In this document: one piece after another, positions 41,384-51,409 of the stretch
Position numbering within the stretch: position 1 is the stretch's first letter
Layout: each line of letters begins with the position of its first letter
Origin: Thermoleophilia bacterium
Lineage (GTDB): Bacteria; Actinomycetota; Thermoleophilia; BMS3ABIN01
Assembly (NCBI GenBank): GCA_014859345.1
Contig: JACUUL010000007.1
Location: 1-58,584 of the forward strand
DNA: 58,584 nucleotides
Direction of reading: 5' to 3'
The notes under the pieces: generated by a model
What the model saw: the letters and a program-made list of their open reading frames with translations, nothing else
The model's database searches: none
What the model was told of the DNA's origin: nothing
Made by a program: the position numbers and the translations under genes

Positions 41384-41830
41384 TCATGCGAAATTCGCAC
41401 CTTGGGGCCGGCTTCCGGCATGATCCCGCCTGGCCGCCTCCTTGCGAGCCAGGCGGGCGAAATCGATACGGCTGAACATAGCCGCCAGTTTCTTCTGGAT
41501 CTCCTCCAGCTCTTCGTGAGCGGCGCAGTAGGATTCCCGGGGGCATTCCCCCGGCCGGGCAAAGCACAGATTCAGCGCCAATGGCCCTTCTATGGCTTCA
41601 ATAACCCGCAGCAGGCTGATTTTCTCCGGCGGAATCGCCAGGGAGATTCCGCCGCCAGCTCCGCGGTGGGTGGCGACAATTCCGGCCTGGGCCAGCTTCT
41701 GAACGATCTTGGCAAGGTAGACATGGGGGACGCATTGCTCATCCGCGATTTCGCGAATGCTTGCCAGCGGGTGCGTGGCCAGGTGGAGCACCGCCCTGAC
41801 CGCATAGTCTGTCTGTCTGGTAAGCTGCAT
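41384..41830 (-). CDS. Rrf2-family iron-sulfur transcriptional regulator
   Basis: This 148-residue protein has a winged HTH (Y-A-V-R-A-V-L-H-L-A, then I-R-E-I-A-D-E-Q-C-V-P-H-V-Y-L-A-K-I-V-Q-K-L) and the three-cysteine cluster segment C-F-A-R-P-G-E-C-P-R-E-S-Y-C near residues 94-107, as in IscR/NsrR/RsrR-type regulators. It likely senses iron-sulfur status, NO or peroxide and could control the rubrerythrin-like gene downstream. It is divergent from the DUF362 gene, so the 100 bp between may be shared control DNA. Confidence 0.92.
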   Translation of the reverse strand: MQLTRQTDYAVRAVLHLATHPLASIREIADEQCVPHVYLAKIVQKLAQAGIVATHRGAGGGISLAIPPEKISLLRVIEAIEGPLALNLCFARPGECPRESYCAAHEELEEIQKKLAAMFSRIDFARLARKEAARRDHAGSRPQGANFA

Positions 41831-41932
41831 AAAGAGGACTTCTTCGTACTTGTTTTACATATCATACCCCGCGTGCGGGAAAAAATATCAGGTGTTTTTT
41901 CGGTTCCGGTTCAGGACAGGCTAAAATGAATC

Positions 41933-43066
41933 ATGGCTATCGTTTCCATATCCAGGTGTCCCGGCTATCAGGAGAGACGGGTAAGTGAGGCGGTCAGCGA
42001 TGCCGTGACGCTAGCCGGAGGCATGGAGCGGATAATAAGCTCCGGTGACAGGGTGCTTCTCAAGGCAAATATGCTGGCTCCGGCAGATCCCGGCGACGCG
42101 GTTACTACCCACCCCGCTGTCATCAAAGCCGTGGCCGAACTGGTCATGGAAGCCGGCGGCATCCCTTTTGTGGCCGACTCCCCTGGATACATCTTTGCCG
42201 GCGGCAAATGCCGGGCCATAAGAGCCTGTGGAGTCAAGGCGCTGGGAGACGAACTCGGTATCGCCACAATGCAGTTCGAATCTCTTGAGAACCCCTTCGT
42301 CCTGACCAGGGTTCCTGGCGGCCGGATGCTTGAAGAGGTTTACGCGGCGCGCCTGGCCCTGGAAGCGGATGTCATCATCAATCTGCCGAAACTCAAGACT
42401 CACGCCAGCACCTGGTACACCGGCGCCATCAAGAACATGTTCGGCGCCGTTGCCACAAAGACCAGAAAGGAGGCTCACAGGCTGGGCGCCCACGAGGGTT
42501 TCAGCCAGTCGCTGGTTGACGTCTACGCCGTCTTTGAGCCGCGGGTGCGCCTGACCGTCATGGACGCGGTCACCGGGATGGAGGGAGAGGGTCCGCGGCA
42601 TGGCCGGCGGAAGCAGCTCGGGCTGATTCTGGCCTCGCCGGACCCGGTGGCTCTGGATTCGGCGGCCTCACGGGTCATCGGATTCGATCCTCTTCAGATA
42701 CTGACTACCCGGTACGCGGCTGATCGCGGGTTTGGGGCCGCCCGGGCGGATGCCATAGAGGTCCTCGGCCCGCCCGTCGAAGAAGTTGCTGTTGAGTTTG
42801 AGCGTCCCAGCGGCCGGAGGGCAAACCTGCCTTCGGTGATGACGAAGATCGCCGACCGCCTGCTGGTGGTGCGGCCCCGGCTGGACCGGAATGGCTGCGA
42901 TTGCTGCCGGATTTGCGTCCGCAGCTGTCCGGTCGATGCCATCTCCATGAACGACTATCCCGTGATTGACCGCGACCGGTGTATAGAATGCTTCTGCTGC
43001 AACGAGATGTGCCCCACGGGGGCCATGGAGATAAAGAAGAGCTGGCTGGTCAGAAGGCTTGATTAA
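41933..43066 (+). CDS. DUF362 protein with C-terminal 2x[4Fe-4S] ferredoxin
   Basis: This 377-residue protein has a DUF362 domain at about 1-290 (V-L-L-K-A-N-M-L, T-H-P-A-V-I-K-A, N-L-P-K-L-K-T-H, G-A-I-K-N-M-F-G). A bacterial ferredoxin domain with two complete clusters follows at about 318-370: C-D-C-C-R-I-C-V-R-S-C-P and C-I-E-C-F-C-C-N-E-M-C-P. It is a common anaerobe redox protein of unresolved function. It lies alone between the Rrf2 gene and the convergent nuo operon. Confidence 0.93.
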   Translation: MAIVSISRCPGYQERRVSEAVSDAVTLAGGMERIISSGDRVLLKANMLAPADPGDAVTTHPAVIKAVAELVMEAGGIPFVADSPGYIFAGGKCRAIRACGVKALGDELGIATMQFESLENPFVLTRVPGGRMLEEVYAARLALEADVIINLPKLKTHASTWYTGAIKNMFGAVATKTRKEAHRLGAHEGFSQSLVDVYAVFEPRVRLTVMDAVTGMEGEGPRHGRRKQLGLILASPDPVALDSAASRVIGFDPLQILTTRYAADRGFGAARADAIEVLGPPVEEVAVEFERPSGRRANLPSVMTKIADRLLVVRPRLDRNGCDCCRICVRSCPVDAISMNDYPVIDRDRCIECFCCNEMCPTGAMEIKKSWLVRRLD

Positions 43067-43168
43067 TCATTGACCGGGAACGGTTGCGAGTTCCGTTTGG
43101 CCATCGTGCCGGGCCTTGACGGAAACATCGGAATCATCCCTCTCCGGCCACCGACATGGGCATTTCCG

Positions 43169-44629
43169 CTAAATTCCAAGCACCCTTACTACCGCGTCCT
43201 GGGCGGCTGAGATTACGGGGCTGGGGAGTATGCCCAGTAAAATGACACCGGCTGTGGCGATGCCGAGGCCCAGGTTGAGGTCCCAGGAGGAGCCCGCCGG
43301 CACTCCCTGAAGCTCCGCTTCCGGATCGCGCATGTACATGTAGACGATGACCCGCAGGTAAAAGAAAGCGGATACCACGCTGAAAAGAACACCCAGCACC
43401 GCCAGCCAGGCGAAGCCCGCGTCCACCACTGAGGCAAACAGATAGAATTTGGCCACGAAGCCGGCCGTGGGCGGGATTCCTGTCAGCGAGAGCATAAACA
43501 GGGTCATAATCGCTGCGGCGGCGGGGAAGCGTCTGCCCACGCCCATCATCTCATCGAGTGAGTCGCCGAACCTGGTCCGGTTGGCCAGATATACCAGCAC
43601 GCCGAAAGCGCCCATGTTCATGAAAGCGTAGACAGCCAGATAGAACAGGATTGCGGCCTGTCCGAAGCTGCTGCCGGTTTCGCCAAAAGCAACCACTCCC
43701 AGGAGCAGATATCCGACATGGGCGATGCTGGAGTATCCGAGCATCCTTTTGAGGTCCCTCTGTACCAGGGCCAGCGTGGCGCCGATGAGCATTGTCGCTA
43801 TGGACATGGCGATTACCGGCATCAACCACGTACCGCTTTCGCCTCCCAGCATGATCGTGAATACCTTGATCAGAACCGCGAACGACCCGATCTTGGGGCC
43901 CACCGCCAGAAAAGCCGCCGCCGGAGTGGGCGCGCCCTGGTAGACATCAGGCGCCCAGTTGTGAAACGGCGCTGCCGCCACTTTAAATCCAAATCCTGCC
44001 ACCAGCATGATGATGGCTATCGCCAGCGCGTCGCCGGGAACCGCTCCGGCGCGAATCACGTCGCCGATCTCTTCGAAGTTGGTTGAGCCGGTCATGCCGT
44101 AAAGCCAGGCCATGCCGAAGAGCAGGAACAACGAAGCAAAAGAGCCGGTCACGAAATATTTAAGCCCCGCTTCGATGGAACGCTCTTCGTACCGGAAAAA
44201 TCCAGCCAACAGATAGGTCGAGAGCGCCATCAACTCCAGGCCCACAAAGAAGGTGATCAGATCTATGGAGGCGGCCATGACCATCATGCCTGTGGTAGTA
44301 AACAGAATCAGGGCGTAATAATCTCCCAGGAGGCGGCCTCTAAGCGCCAGATGCTTCTCTGAAAGCAGCATGGCCATGATGGCGACCACCAGCAACAGGA
44401 TCTTGAAGAACACGACATACCTGTCGATGGCGATGGCGCTGCTGAAGCTTGAATATTCCTCGGCGCGGACAAACCAGGTGGAAAAAATCGCCGTGACGCA
44501 TGCGAAGATGCCCAGCCAGCTAAGGCCGCGCCGGCCCGTGGCGGGCAGCATCGGATCGATGAGCAGGATGATGATGGCGGTGCCAACGAGCATCAGCTCC
44601 GGCATGACGGCTATGAGTTCGCGTTGCAC
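43169..44629 (-). CDS. nuoN: NADH-quinone oxidoreductase subunit N
   Basis: This 486-residue antiporter-like subunit has about 14 TM helices. The conserved proton-channel residues are in V-G-L-E-L-M-A-L-S (Glu in TM5) and A-A-A-P-F-H-N-W-A-P-D-V-Y-Q-G (Lys/His region). It is the last gene of the operon, with a GTG start directly after the nuoM stop. It pumps protons or Na+ as part of the complex I arm. Confidence 0.96.
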   Translation of the reverse strand: MQRELIAVMPELMLVGTAIIILLIDPMLPATGRRGLSWLGIFACVTAIFSTWFVRAEEYSSFSSAIAIDRYVVFFKILLLVVAIMAMLLSEKHLALRGRLLGDYYALILFTTTGMMVMAASIDLITFFVGLELMALSTYLLAGFFRYEERSIEAGLKYFVTGSFASLFLLFGMAWLYGMTGSTNFEEIGDVIRAGAVPGDALAIAIIMLVAGFGFKVAAAPFHNWAPDVYQGAPTPAAAFLAVGPKIGSFAVLIKVFTIMLGGESGTWLMPVIAMSIATMLIGATLALVQRDLKRMLGYSSIAHVGYLLLGVVAFGETGSSFGQAAILFYLAVYAFMNMGAFGVLVYLANRTRFGDSLDEMMGVGRRFPAAAAIMTLFMLSLTGIPPTAGFVAKFYLFASVVDAGFAWLAVLGVLFSVVSAFFYLRVIVYMYMRDPEAELQGVPAGSSWDLNLGLGIATAGVILLGILPSPVISAAQDAVVRVLGI

Positions 44630-46192
44630 CTAAAAACCTCCCAGTGATGACAGAAGCCTGGAAAAGGCATCGCCATTGTCGGCGAGGTAGGGCGCCAGGT
44701 CGTTGACTATCTTCTCCACGGGAGGACCAATAAGGTCCAGGAACGTGTTTGGGTACACTCCCGCCCACACGGCCAGGGCGGCCAGGGGGGTCAGAGTGCC
44801 TATCTCCCTGAGGTTGAAATCCGGAGATTTGTACCACTTTTCATCGTTAAGGCCCATGAACATCGCCCGCTGGAACATCCATAAAAGGTAGGCAGCGGCC
44901 AGGATGATGCCTATGGCCGCCACTGCGCCCATCGCCTTGTTGTACGTAAACACTCCCACCAGGCTCAGAAACTCACCAACGAACCCGGAAAGCCCGGGGA
45001 GGCCCAGCGAAGCCAGCACGAAAAAGAGCAGGAAAGCCGCCATGACCGGGAAAGGACCGGCCAGGCCGCCCATCTCCGATATCTGGCGCGTGTGCATGCG
45101 CTCGTAGAGATAGCCGACCATGAGGAAAAGCGCGCCGGTGAGGAGTCCGTGGCTGAACATGACCATGATGGCGCCCTGGATCCCGACCACGTTAAGGGCG
45201 AAGATCCCCGCAGTCACAAAGCCCATGTGGCTTACGCTGGAATAGGCTACCAGTTTCTTCAAATCCTTTTGGACCAGCGTCAGCAGGGCTCCGTAGATGA
45301 TCGCGATCAGGGAAAAAACCAAAATGTAGGGAACGAACATCGACACCGCGTCCGGGAAGAACGGCAGGCAGATCCTGAGCATGCCGTAGCCGCCCATTTT
45401 AAGGAGCACGCCCGCCAGGATGACGCTGCCGGCCGTGGGAGCCTCCACGTGGGCGTCCGGGAGCCAGGTGTGTAGCGGCCACATGGGCACCTTGACCGCG
45501 AACGCCAAAAAGAAGGCAAGGAAAGCCCAGAACTGAACGTTGGTGGAGAAGACGGCTGCTTCGAGCATGTCCATGTCAAAGACCGGAGCCGCGAACTGGT
45601 TAGGCCGGGCCAGCCAGGCGATCGCGACGATGGCCACCAGCATCAGCAGGCTGCCGGCCAGGGTGAAAAGAAAGAACTTGACGGCCGCGTAAATGCGCCG
45701 GGGACCGCCCCACACGCCGATGATGAAATACATGGGGATGAGCATGACCTCCCAGAACACGTAGAAGAGGAAGAGGTCCCGGGCGGCGAAAACGCCGATC
45801 ATGCCGCTCTCCAGAAATAGCAGTGAGGCGAAAAAGGCCAGTTCGCGCTGCTTGATGTAGTTCCAGGACGCGGGAATGACCAGCAGCGAAAGCAGAGTGG
45901 TCAGCATGATAAGCAGAACACTGATGCCGTCCACTCCGAGATGATAGCTGATGCCCAGCCGCTCTATCCAGACGGTGTGCTCCAGGAATTGCATCTGGGC
46001 CGTCAAATGGTCGAAGAAGCCGATCAGCACCAGTGAGAGGACGAAGTTGAGACCCGTGACGATAGCGGCGGTCCACTTGTAAAGCTGGGGCCTGCCGCGC
46101 ATGAAGATCAGCATGGCCAGCGCGCCCGCCGACGGCAGAAAGATCAGAACGCTGAGAATCGGAAAGCCTATCTGCTCCTGAAAACCGTACAT
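44630..46192 (-). CDS. nuoM: NADH-quinone oxidoreductase subunit M
   Basis: This is a 520-residue antiporter-like subunit. Conserved elements are F-W-E-V-M-L-I-P-M-Y (Glu of TM5), V-K-V-P-M-W-P-L-H-T-W-L-P-D-A-H-V-E-A-P and L-K-M-G-G-Y-G. Start ATG. About 65 bp separate it from nuoL, with no terminator seen, so it is part of one operon. Confidence 0.97.
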   Translation of the reverse strand: MYGFQEQIGFPILSVLIFLPSAGALAMLIFMRGRPQLYKWTAAIVTGLNFVLSLVLIGFFDHLTAQMQFLEHTVWIERLGISYHLGVDGISVLLIMLTTLLSLLVIPASWNYIKQRELAFFASLLFLESGMIGVFAARDLFLFYVFWEVMLIPMYFIIGVWGGPRRIYAAVKFFLFTLAGSLLMLVAIVAIAWLARPNQFAAPVFDMDMLEAAVFSTNVQFWAFLAFFLAFAVKVPMWPLHTWLPDAHVEAPTAGSVILAGVLLKMGGYGMLRICLPFFPDAVSMFVPYILVFSLIAIIYGALLTLVQKDLKKLVAYSSVSHMGFVTAGIFALNVVGIQGAIMVMFSHGLLTGALFLMVGYLYERMHTRQISEMGGLAGPFPVMAAFLLFFVLASLGLPGLSGFVGEFLSLVGVFTYNKAMGAVAAIGIILAAAYLLWMFQRAMFMGLNDEKWYKSPDFNLREIGTLTPLAALAVWAGVYPNTFLDLIGPPVEKIVNDLAPYLADNGDAFSRLLSSLGGF

Positions 46193-46257
46193 GTCACCTT
46201 TCTGTCAAACTTGAGCCTGGCTGTGAATGCCTGCAACTGTTCAGCATGGCATTATCA

Positions 46258-48141
46258 TTACAAGGTCAATATCCAGTAAGCCGCCAGCAGCACCAGCAGG
46301 CCCAGGAACATGGTGAACAGGTAAGACTGCACTTTGCCCGAATGCGCCGGCCGGAAGAGGTTGCCGACTCCCCGGAAAAAGAGCGCCGAGCCGTTGACGA
46401 AGCCATCGATTATGTTTATGTCGACGAAGCGCCAGAGCCCGCGGGACAGCGCCCGGACGGGGTTGATGATCAGCGCGAAGTAGATCTCGTCTATCCAGTA
46501 CTTGTTGAGGAGGACGCGATACGCGCCCTGGAAACGCGCCCCCGTCTTGACGGGCAGATCCGGGCGTATGACGTACATGCGCCAGGCAGCAAGAATGCCG
46601 ACAATGCCGATGAGAGCCGAGAACGCCATCAAGCCGCCCTCCAGCAGGCCAAAATGATGCTCTGCTCCGAGAACCTCTTCAAACACCGGGCGAAGGAAGC
46701 TGTCTATGTGGCCGGCCCCCGGCGGAAATCCCAAAGCCAGGCCGATCAGCGCCGAAGGCACGGCCAGCACCACCAGCGGCACCCACATCACGCGTGGTGA
46801 CTCGTGGGCGTGGCCGAAGGCCTTCAAGTCGCGGGGCTCGCCATGGAAGGTCATAAATATGAGCCGGAACATGTAAAAAGCAGTCATAAAGGACGTTGTG
46901 ATCGCCACGATCCAAAAGTACCAGTATCCTCCGAGGAAGACCTGTTCCAGGATGGCGTCCTTGCTGAAGAAACCGGCCAGTCCCGGGAAGCCGGCTATGG
47001 CCAGCGCTCCGATGATGAAGGTCCAATAGGTGATCTTTATCTTGTTTTTCAGACCGCCCATATTGCGCATGTCCTGCTCGCCGCCGAGAGCGTGGATCAC
47101 CGAACCCGAAGCCAGGAAGAGCAGGCCCTTGAAGAAGCCGTGCGCCACCAGGTGGAAAAGGCCCGCTACCCAGGCTCCGACGCCCAGCGCCGCGAACATG
47201 AAACCGAGCTGGCTGACCGTGGAGTAGGCTAGCACCTTCTTGATATCGTTTTGCACTAGGGCGATGGATGCCGCGAAGATGGCGGTGAATGTTCCCACGA
47301 GGGCGACTATGAACATGGTTGTCGTTGATTCGAAAAACAGAGGGCTGGAACGGGCCACCATGTAGACGCCGGCGTTTACCATGGTGGCGGCATGGATCAG
47401 CGAGCTGACCGGAGTGGGACCCTCCATGGCGTCCGGCAGCCACACGTGGAGCGGGAACTGGGCGCTCTTGCCGACAGCACCCACGAACAGCAGGAGGGTG
47501 ATGGCGGTCAGTGTTCCGGTGCCTATATCGCCGGCATGGCCGAAGACGGCGGTGTAATTCAGCGTTCCCAGAGTCACGAAAATCAATATCACGCCGAGGC
47601 CGAAGCCAAAATCGCCAACCCGGTTGACCAGAAAAGCTTTTGTGCCCGCGTTGGCGGCGCTCACTTTCGGATACCAGAAAGCTATAAGCAGGTAGGAGCA
47701 CAGGCCCACCGCTTCCCAGAAAACATAAAGCAGCAGGAAGTTATTGGCCAGCACCAGCATGTACATTGAGAACATGAACAGATTCAGGTAAGCGAAGAAA
47801 CGGTAATAACCGGGGTCGCCCTTCATGTACCCGATGGAATAGACATGCACCATGAAGCCCACCGTGGAGACAACCAGCAGCATCACAGCGGTTAGCTGGT
47901 CGATCTGAATGCCGACGTCGACGTTGAAGTTGCCCGCGGCGATCCATGAATAGATCTGCCAGGACAGGGTCTCGCCGCGCTCGACCTGCACGATGACGAA
48001 CATGGAGAGGAGCCAGGAAGCAGCCACCGCCGCCACGGGCAGATAATGGCTCTTCTCCCTGAAATAGCGTTTGCCGAGCAGCCCCGTTATGATGAACGAG
48101 GTCATCGGCAGCAGTGGTATGAGGATCGCGGCTGCTTTCAA
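46258..48141 (-). CDS. nuoL: NADH-quinone oxidoreductase subunit L
   Basis: This 627-residue subunit is the largest antiporter-like one and has the C-terminal lateral helix region. Motifs are F-W-E-A-V-G-L-C-S-Y-L, F-P-L-H-V-W-L-P-D-A-M-E-G-P-T-P-V-S and H-A-A-T-M-V-N-A-G-V-Y. Start TTG with GGATAAGGC upstream. The length is normal. Confidence 0.97.
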   Translation of the reverse strand: MKAAAILIPLLPMTSFIITGLLGKRYFREKSHYLPVAAVAASWLLSMFVIVQVERGETLSWQIYSWIAAGNFNVDVGIQIDQLTAVMLLVVSTVGFMVHVYSIGYMKGDPGYYRFFAYLNLFMFSMYMLVLANNFLLLYVFWEAVGLCSYLLIAFWYPKVSAANAGTKAFLVNRVGDFGFGLGVILIFVTLGTLNYTAVFGHAGDIGTGTLTAITLLLFVGAVGKSAQFPLHVWLPDAMEGPTPVSSLIHAATMVNAGVYMVARSSPLFFESTTTMFIVALVGTFTAIFAASIALVQNDIKKVLAYSTVSQLGFMFAALGVGAWVAGLFHLVAHGFFKGLLFLASGSVIHALGGEQDMRNMGGLKNKIKITYWTFIIGALAIAGFPGLAGFFSKDAILEQVFLGGYWYFWIVAITTSFMTAFYMFRLIFMTFHGEPRDLKAFGHAHESPRVMWVPLVVLAVPSALIGLALGFPPGAGHIDSFLRPVFEEVLGAEHHFGLLEGGLMAFSALIGIVGILAAWRMYVIRPDLPVKTGARFQGAYRVLLNKYWIDEIYFALIINPVRALSRGLWRFVDINIIDGFVNGSALFFRGVGNLFRPAHSGKVQSYLFTMFLGLLVLLAAYWILTL

Positions 48142-48144
48142 GCC

Positions 48145-48456
48145 TTATCCTTTCATCCCGTCAAGCTCATCGACGCTCAGCCGTTCGCGCAGGCGGTACA
48201 GGGCGATGGCGATTCCCAGTCCGACAGCGGCCTCGGCCGCGGAGAGGCCAAACACAAAGAAGACAAAGACCTCGCCCCTGCCGGGGACCGGCGAGGGCAT
48301 GTAATTGGAGAAGGCTACCAGGGAGATGTTGACGGCATTTAGCATCAGCTCGATGCACATGATTACCATGATTATGTTGCGACGGGCCATCATGCCCCAG
48401 GCGCCGATAAAGAACAGGATCGTGGCTAGAGCCAGATAATGCTGCAAGGGCGTCAA
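48145..48456 (-). CDS. nuoK: NADH-quinone oxidoreductase subunit K
   Basis: This 103-residue protein has three TM helices and the conserved glutamates in [12 protein letters not shown] and [12 protein letters not shown]. Start TTG. It is three bases upstream of nuoL. Confidence 0.96.
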   Translation of the reverse strand: MTPLQHYLALATILFFIGAWGMMARRNIIMVIMCIELMLNAVNISLVAFSNYMPSPVPGRGEVFVFFVFGLSAAEAAVGLGIAIALYRLRERLSVDELDGMKG

Positions 48457-48502
48457 CGGCTCTCCCTTCTCTTGGAGCTTCTTCCTGTCGGCAAAAAGCA
48501 GG

Positions 48503-49000
48503 TCACCGGCGCCTCTCTCTCATAGCCAGAAGGATGGCTCCCATTATGGCGACCAGCAGCACCAGGGAAAGCACCTCGAAGGGGAAGGAGTAATCCTGGA
48601 AAAGCAGCCGGGCCATTTCTTCGTCCGGTGGGTTCAGGGCTTCTTCGCTGGAATCGTAGGCCGCCGTGGCCAGGACCACTGTCAGGACAATCCCGGCCAC
48701 AACCACAAAAGGCAGCGTCACCACCGATTGCCTGTGAAAAAACAGCCAGAAGTCGCCCTTGCGGTGCCGGGTGAGCATGATCGCGAAGATGACCAGAATC
48801 GAGATGGCGGCCACGTAGATAAGCACCTGGGCGCCGGCCACCAGCTCCGCGTTCAACAGAATATAGATGCCAGCTATGGCCATGAAACAGGCGACCATGG
48901 AGAGGGCGCTGTAGATCAGTTCCTTAAAGTAGATCATGGCTATGGCGCAGATGATCACCAGCGCCGAAACTATGTAAAAAGGTATGGGTGAGAATTCCAT
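48503..49000 (-). CDS. nuoJ: NADH-quinone oxidoreductase subunit J
   Basis: This 165-residue protein has five TM helices. The family motif is in [20 protein letters not shown]. Its ATG directly follows the stop of the NuoG/GltD/NuoI-C fusion, whose last codons provide the GAGGAAGAG Shine-Dalgarno. In standard operons nuoI is its upstream neighbour, and here the C-terminal NuoI half is. Confidence 0.95.
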   Translation of the reverse strand: MEFSPIPFYIVSALVIICAIAMIYFKELIYSALSMVACFMAIAGIYILLNAELVAGAQVLIYVAAISILVIFAIMLTRHRKGDFWLFFHRQSVVTLPFVVVAGIVLTVVLATAAYDSSEEALNPPDEEMARLLFQDYSFPFEVLSLVLLVAIMGAILLAMRERRR

Positions 49001-51409
49001 CTATTTCTCTTCCTCTTCCCGGCCCGGGACTCCACGGGTTTTGCGGCCGGACTCGCTCGTAAACGCGCCGCCGCCCTCCCTTGCCTGCGCCCGTTCCAGT
49101 AGATGGCAGCTCAGATCTTCATGGCGGTAGCCGGCCAGCTCGAAATTCTGCGTGATGGCCAGGGCATCCACCGGGCAGACCTCGACGCAGTCGGCGCAGA
49201 ATATACAGCGGGCCGTGTCCAGATGCCAGTCCTTCAGCACTCGCTTTCTGGCAAAAAGGGCGCCGGTGGGGCAATGCCAGGCGCAGCGGCCGCAGGATAC
49301 GCAGTCGGTTTCCTCCAGAGGCACGTCGAACGGAGTGGCGGCAATCGTCCCCGGACCGCGGCCGGTCAGCTCATAGACGCCGGCGCCCGTCCAGTATTTG
49401 CATACCCGCACGCAGCGGCCGCAGTCGATGCAGCGGTTGGGGTCCCGCTGGATGAACGGATGCCGGGTGTCTCGTCCGTAGATATGCTGCGGCCCCTCGA
49501 ACCGGTTGCCTTCCGCCTTCATCAGGTCGGAGTCGATGCTGTACTGGCGCAGCTTGCAGTACTCAACAGCCTCGCAGATGCACTGCAGGCAGCGGCTTCC
49601 CTCTGCCCTGGCATGCTGCCCGGCAAATCCCTGCTCCACCTCCTGGAAGTTCGTCTTTCTGTGCGCCGCTTCCAGGTGGGCGGGTTCTTTCCTGTCCGCC
49701 GTCTCCGGCCGGTACGCGGGGATGGCGATCATAGGCGGCGTCTCGTACTCCGGCAGTCCGGCTTCGTAGGCGGCCATGTCCTCCCCGCGCATGTAAGCAT
49801 CCATAGCCCACGCCGCCTGTTTGCCGGCGGCGATCGCGGCCACCACCGTAAGCGCTCCCGTATACGCATCGCCGCCGGTAAAGACTTCGGGACGATCGGT
49901 CTGCAAAGTCTTGGGGTTGGCGGAAATGGTCTGCCATTTCGTGCATTTGATGCCGGTGTCCGCCTCGTCGAGGAAGGTGCACTGTTCTCCCGTGTGTTCC
50001 GAGGAGTAAAAGAGCTTCGGCACCTGGCCGATGGCCGGAATGATGGTATCGATCTCGATCAGGTATTCGGAGCCCTCCACCGGCTGCGGCCGGCGCCGGC
50101 CGCTCTCGTCCGGCTCGCCCAGCTCCATCTTCTGCAGCCAGACACCAGTGACCTTGCCGTCCCTGCCCTCCACCTTGACCGGGGCGGCCAGGAAAACGTA
50201 ATTCACGCCTTCCTGGGCGCCGTCCCGGACCTCGATCTCGTGGGCCGGCATCTCCGCCTGGGTACGCCGGTAGATCACCGTCACCTCTTTGGCGCCCAGT
50301 CGGATGGATGTCCGGGCGGCATCCATCGCGGAGAAGCCGCCGCCGATGACCGCCACTTTTTCGCCAACGTCCGGCGGGTCGCCAAGGGCCACCTGCCGCA
50401 GGAACTCCACCATCGGCCGCATCCCCTCCAGGTCCTCGCCCTCCACGCGCATCCTCCGGCTCTCGTGAGCGCCGATTCCCAGGAACACCGTGTCGAAACC
50501 CTCCTCATCGAGCAGGGAGTCGATGGTGCAGTCCGGACCGAGGCAGGTCCGGGTCCTGAGCTCTACACCCATGTCCCAGAGCGGTTCGAGCTCGGCGTCG
50601 AGCACCTGCTTGGGCAGTCGGTATTCGGGGATGCCGTAGCGCAACATGCCCCCCGGTTCCGGCAGTTCCTCGAATATGGTCACCGCGTGGCCCTTAAGCG
50701 CGAGGTAATAGGCATTGGACAGGCCGGCCGGCCCGGAGCCGATGACAGCCACCCGTTTGCCGGTGGCCGGCGCGGGCTTCTCGGGCCTGAAGCCGTTCTC
50801 GATGGAGACGTCGCCGATGAAGCGGTGGGAGAGCCGGATGGAGATGGGCTCCTCCACCTCGCCCCGCCGGCAGGCCGGCTCGCATGGATGCGGGCATATG
50901 CGTCCGACGATGGCCGGGAAGGGCAGGTTCTCCTTCAGCACTCGCTGAGACTCTTCGTAGTCGCCCTCGACCATGAGCTGCAGGAAGGCCGGAGCGTCCA
51001 CCCGGGTAGGGCAGCCGTATTTGCAGGGCGGCAGGCAGTAAGCGTTGTGGTCCGAAAGCAGAAGCTCCAGATAGGTCTTGCGCAGCCGCGCCAGCCGTTC
51101 GCTTTCGGTAATCACCCGCATGCCATCTTCCACATATGTAGAGCAGGACGGGGCCGGGCCCTCCATTCCTTCGATTTCAACAATGCAAACGCGGCAGCCG
51201 CCGAAGGGGGTCAGCTCCTTGAGGATGCAAAGATGCGGGATCTTGATGCCGATTGATTTAGCCGCTTTCAGAATCGTGTCGCCGGTCCGGGCCTTCACGT
51301 CCCGCCCGTCGATGCTCAGCGTGACGGGAGCACCCTCTTCGGCAGGCCTGAGCGGCGGCAGGGTTTTCGCTTTTCCATCCGTCAACGGCCACACCTGCCC
51401 TCGGCGCAT
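49001..51409 (-). CDS. NuoG-like/GltD-type flavoprotein with C-terminal half of NuoI
   Basis: This is a mosaic of about 802 residues. Residues 25-110 are a NuoG-type [2Fe-2S] domain (C-I-L-K-E-L-T-P-F-G-G-C-R-V-C). About 125-600 is a GltD-like reductase: C-P-H-P-C-E-P-A-C, FAD V-I-G-S-G-P-A-G, NADPH-type V-I-G-G-G-F-S-A-M-D-A-A-R. Two 4Fe-4S motifs follow (Cys 660-670 and 703-713), then R-C-I-F-C-A-D-C-V-E-V-C-P (735-745) with N-F-E-L-A-G-Y-R-H-E-D-L, the signature of the second half of NuoI. The molybdopterin-like NuoG domain is absent. The start is ambiguous (ATG 51409, GTG 51394 or TTG 51385). It probably feeds NAD(P)H electrons into complex I. Confidence 0.85.
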   Translation of the reverse strand: MRRGQVWPLTDGKAKTLPPLRPAEEGAPVTLSIDGRDVKARTGDTILKAAKSIGIKIPHLCILKELTPFGGCRVCIVEIEGMEGPAPSCSTYVEDGMRVITESERLARLRKTYLELLLSDHNAYCLPPCKYGCPTRVDAPAFLQLMVEGDYEESQRVLKENLPFPAIVGRICPHPCEPACRRGEVEEPISIRLSHRFIGDVSIENGFRPEKPAPATGKRVAVIGSGPAGLSNAYYLALKGHAVTIFEELPEPGGMLRYGIPEYRLPKQVLDAELEPLWDMGVELRTRTCLGPDCTIDSLLDEEGFDTVFLGIGAHESRRMRVEGEDLEGMRPMVEFLRQVALGDPPDVGEKVAVIGGGFSAMDAARTSIRLGAKEVTVIYRRTQAEMPAHEIEVRDGAQEGVNYVFLAAPVKVEGRDGKVTGVWLQKMELGEPDESGRRRPQPVEGSEYLIEIDTIIPAIGQVPKLFYSSEHTGEQCTFLDEADTGIKCTKWQTISANPKTLQTDRPEVFTGGDAYTGALTVVAAIAAGKQAAWAMDAYMRGEDMAAYEAGLPEYETPPMIAIPAYRPETADRKEPAHLEAAHRKTNFQEVEQGFAGQHARAEGSRCLQCICEAVEYCKLRQYSIDSDLMKAEGNRFEGPQHIYGRDTRHPFIQRDPNRCIDCGRCVRVCKYWTGAGVYELTGRGPGTIAATPFDVPLEETDCVSCGRCAWHCPTGALFARKRVLKDWHLDTARCIFCADCVEVCPVDALAITQNFELAGYRHEDLSCHLLERAQAREGGGAFTSESGRKTRGVPGREEEEK

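Noticed and set aside
49103-51256. 717-codon plus-strand ORF antisense to the GltD-type gene
   Set aside because: It is a shadow frame in high-GC coding DNA; the minus-strand protein has all the expected flavin and cluster motifs.
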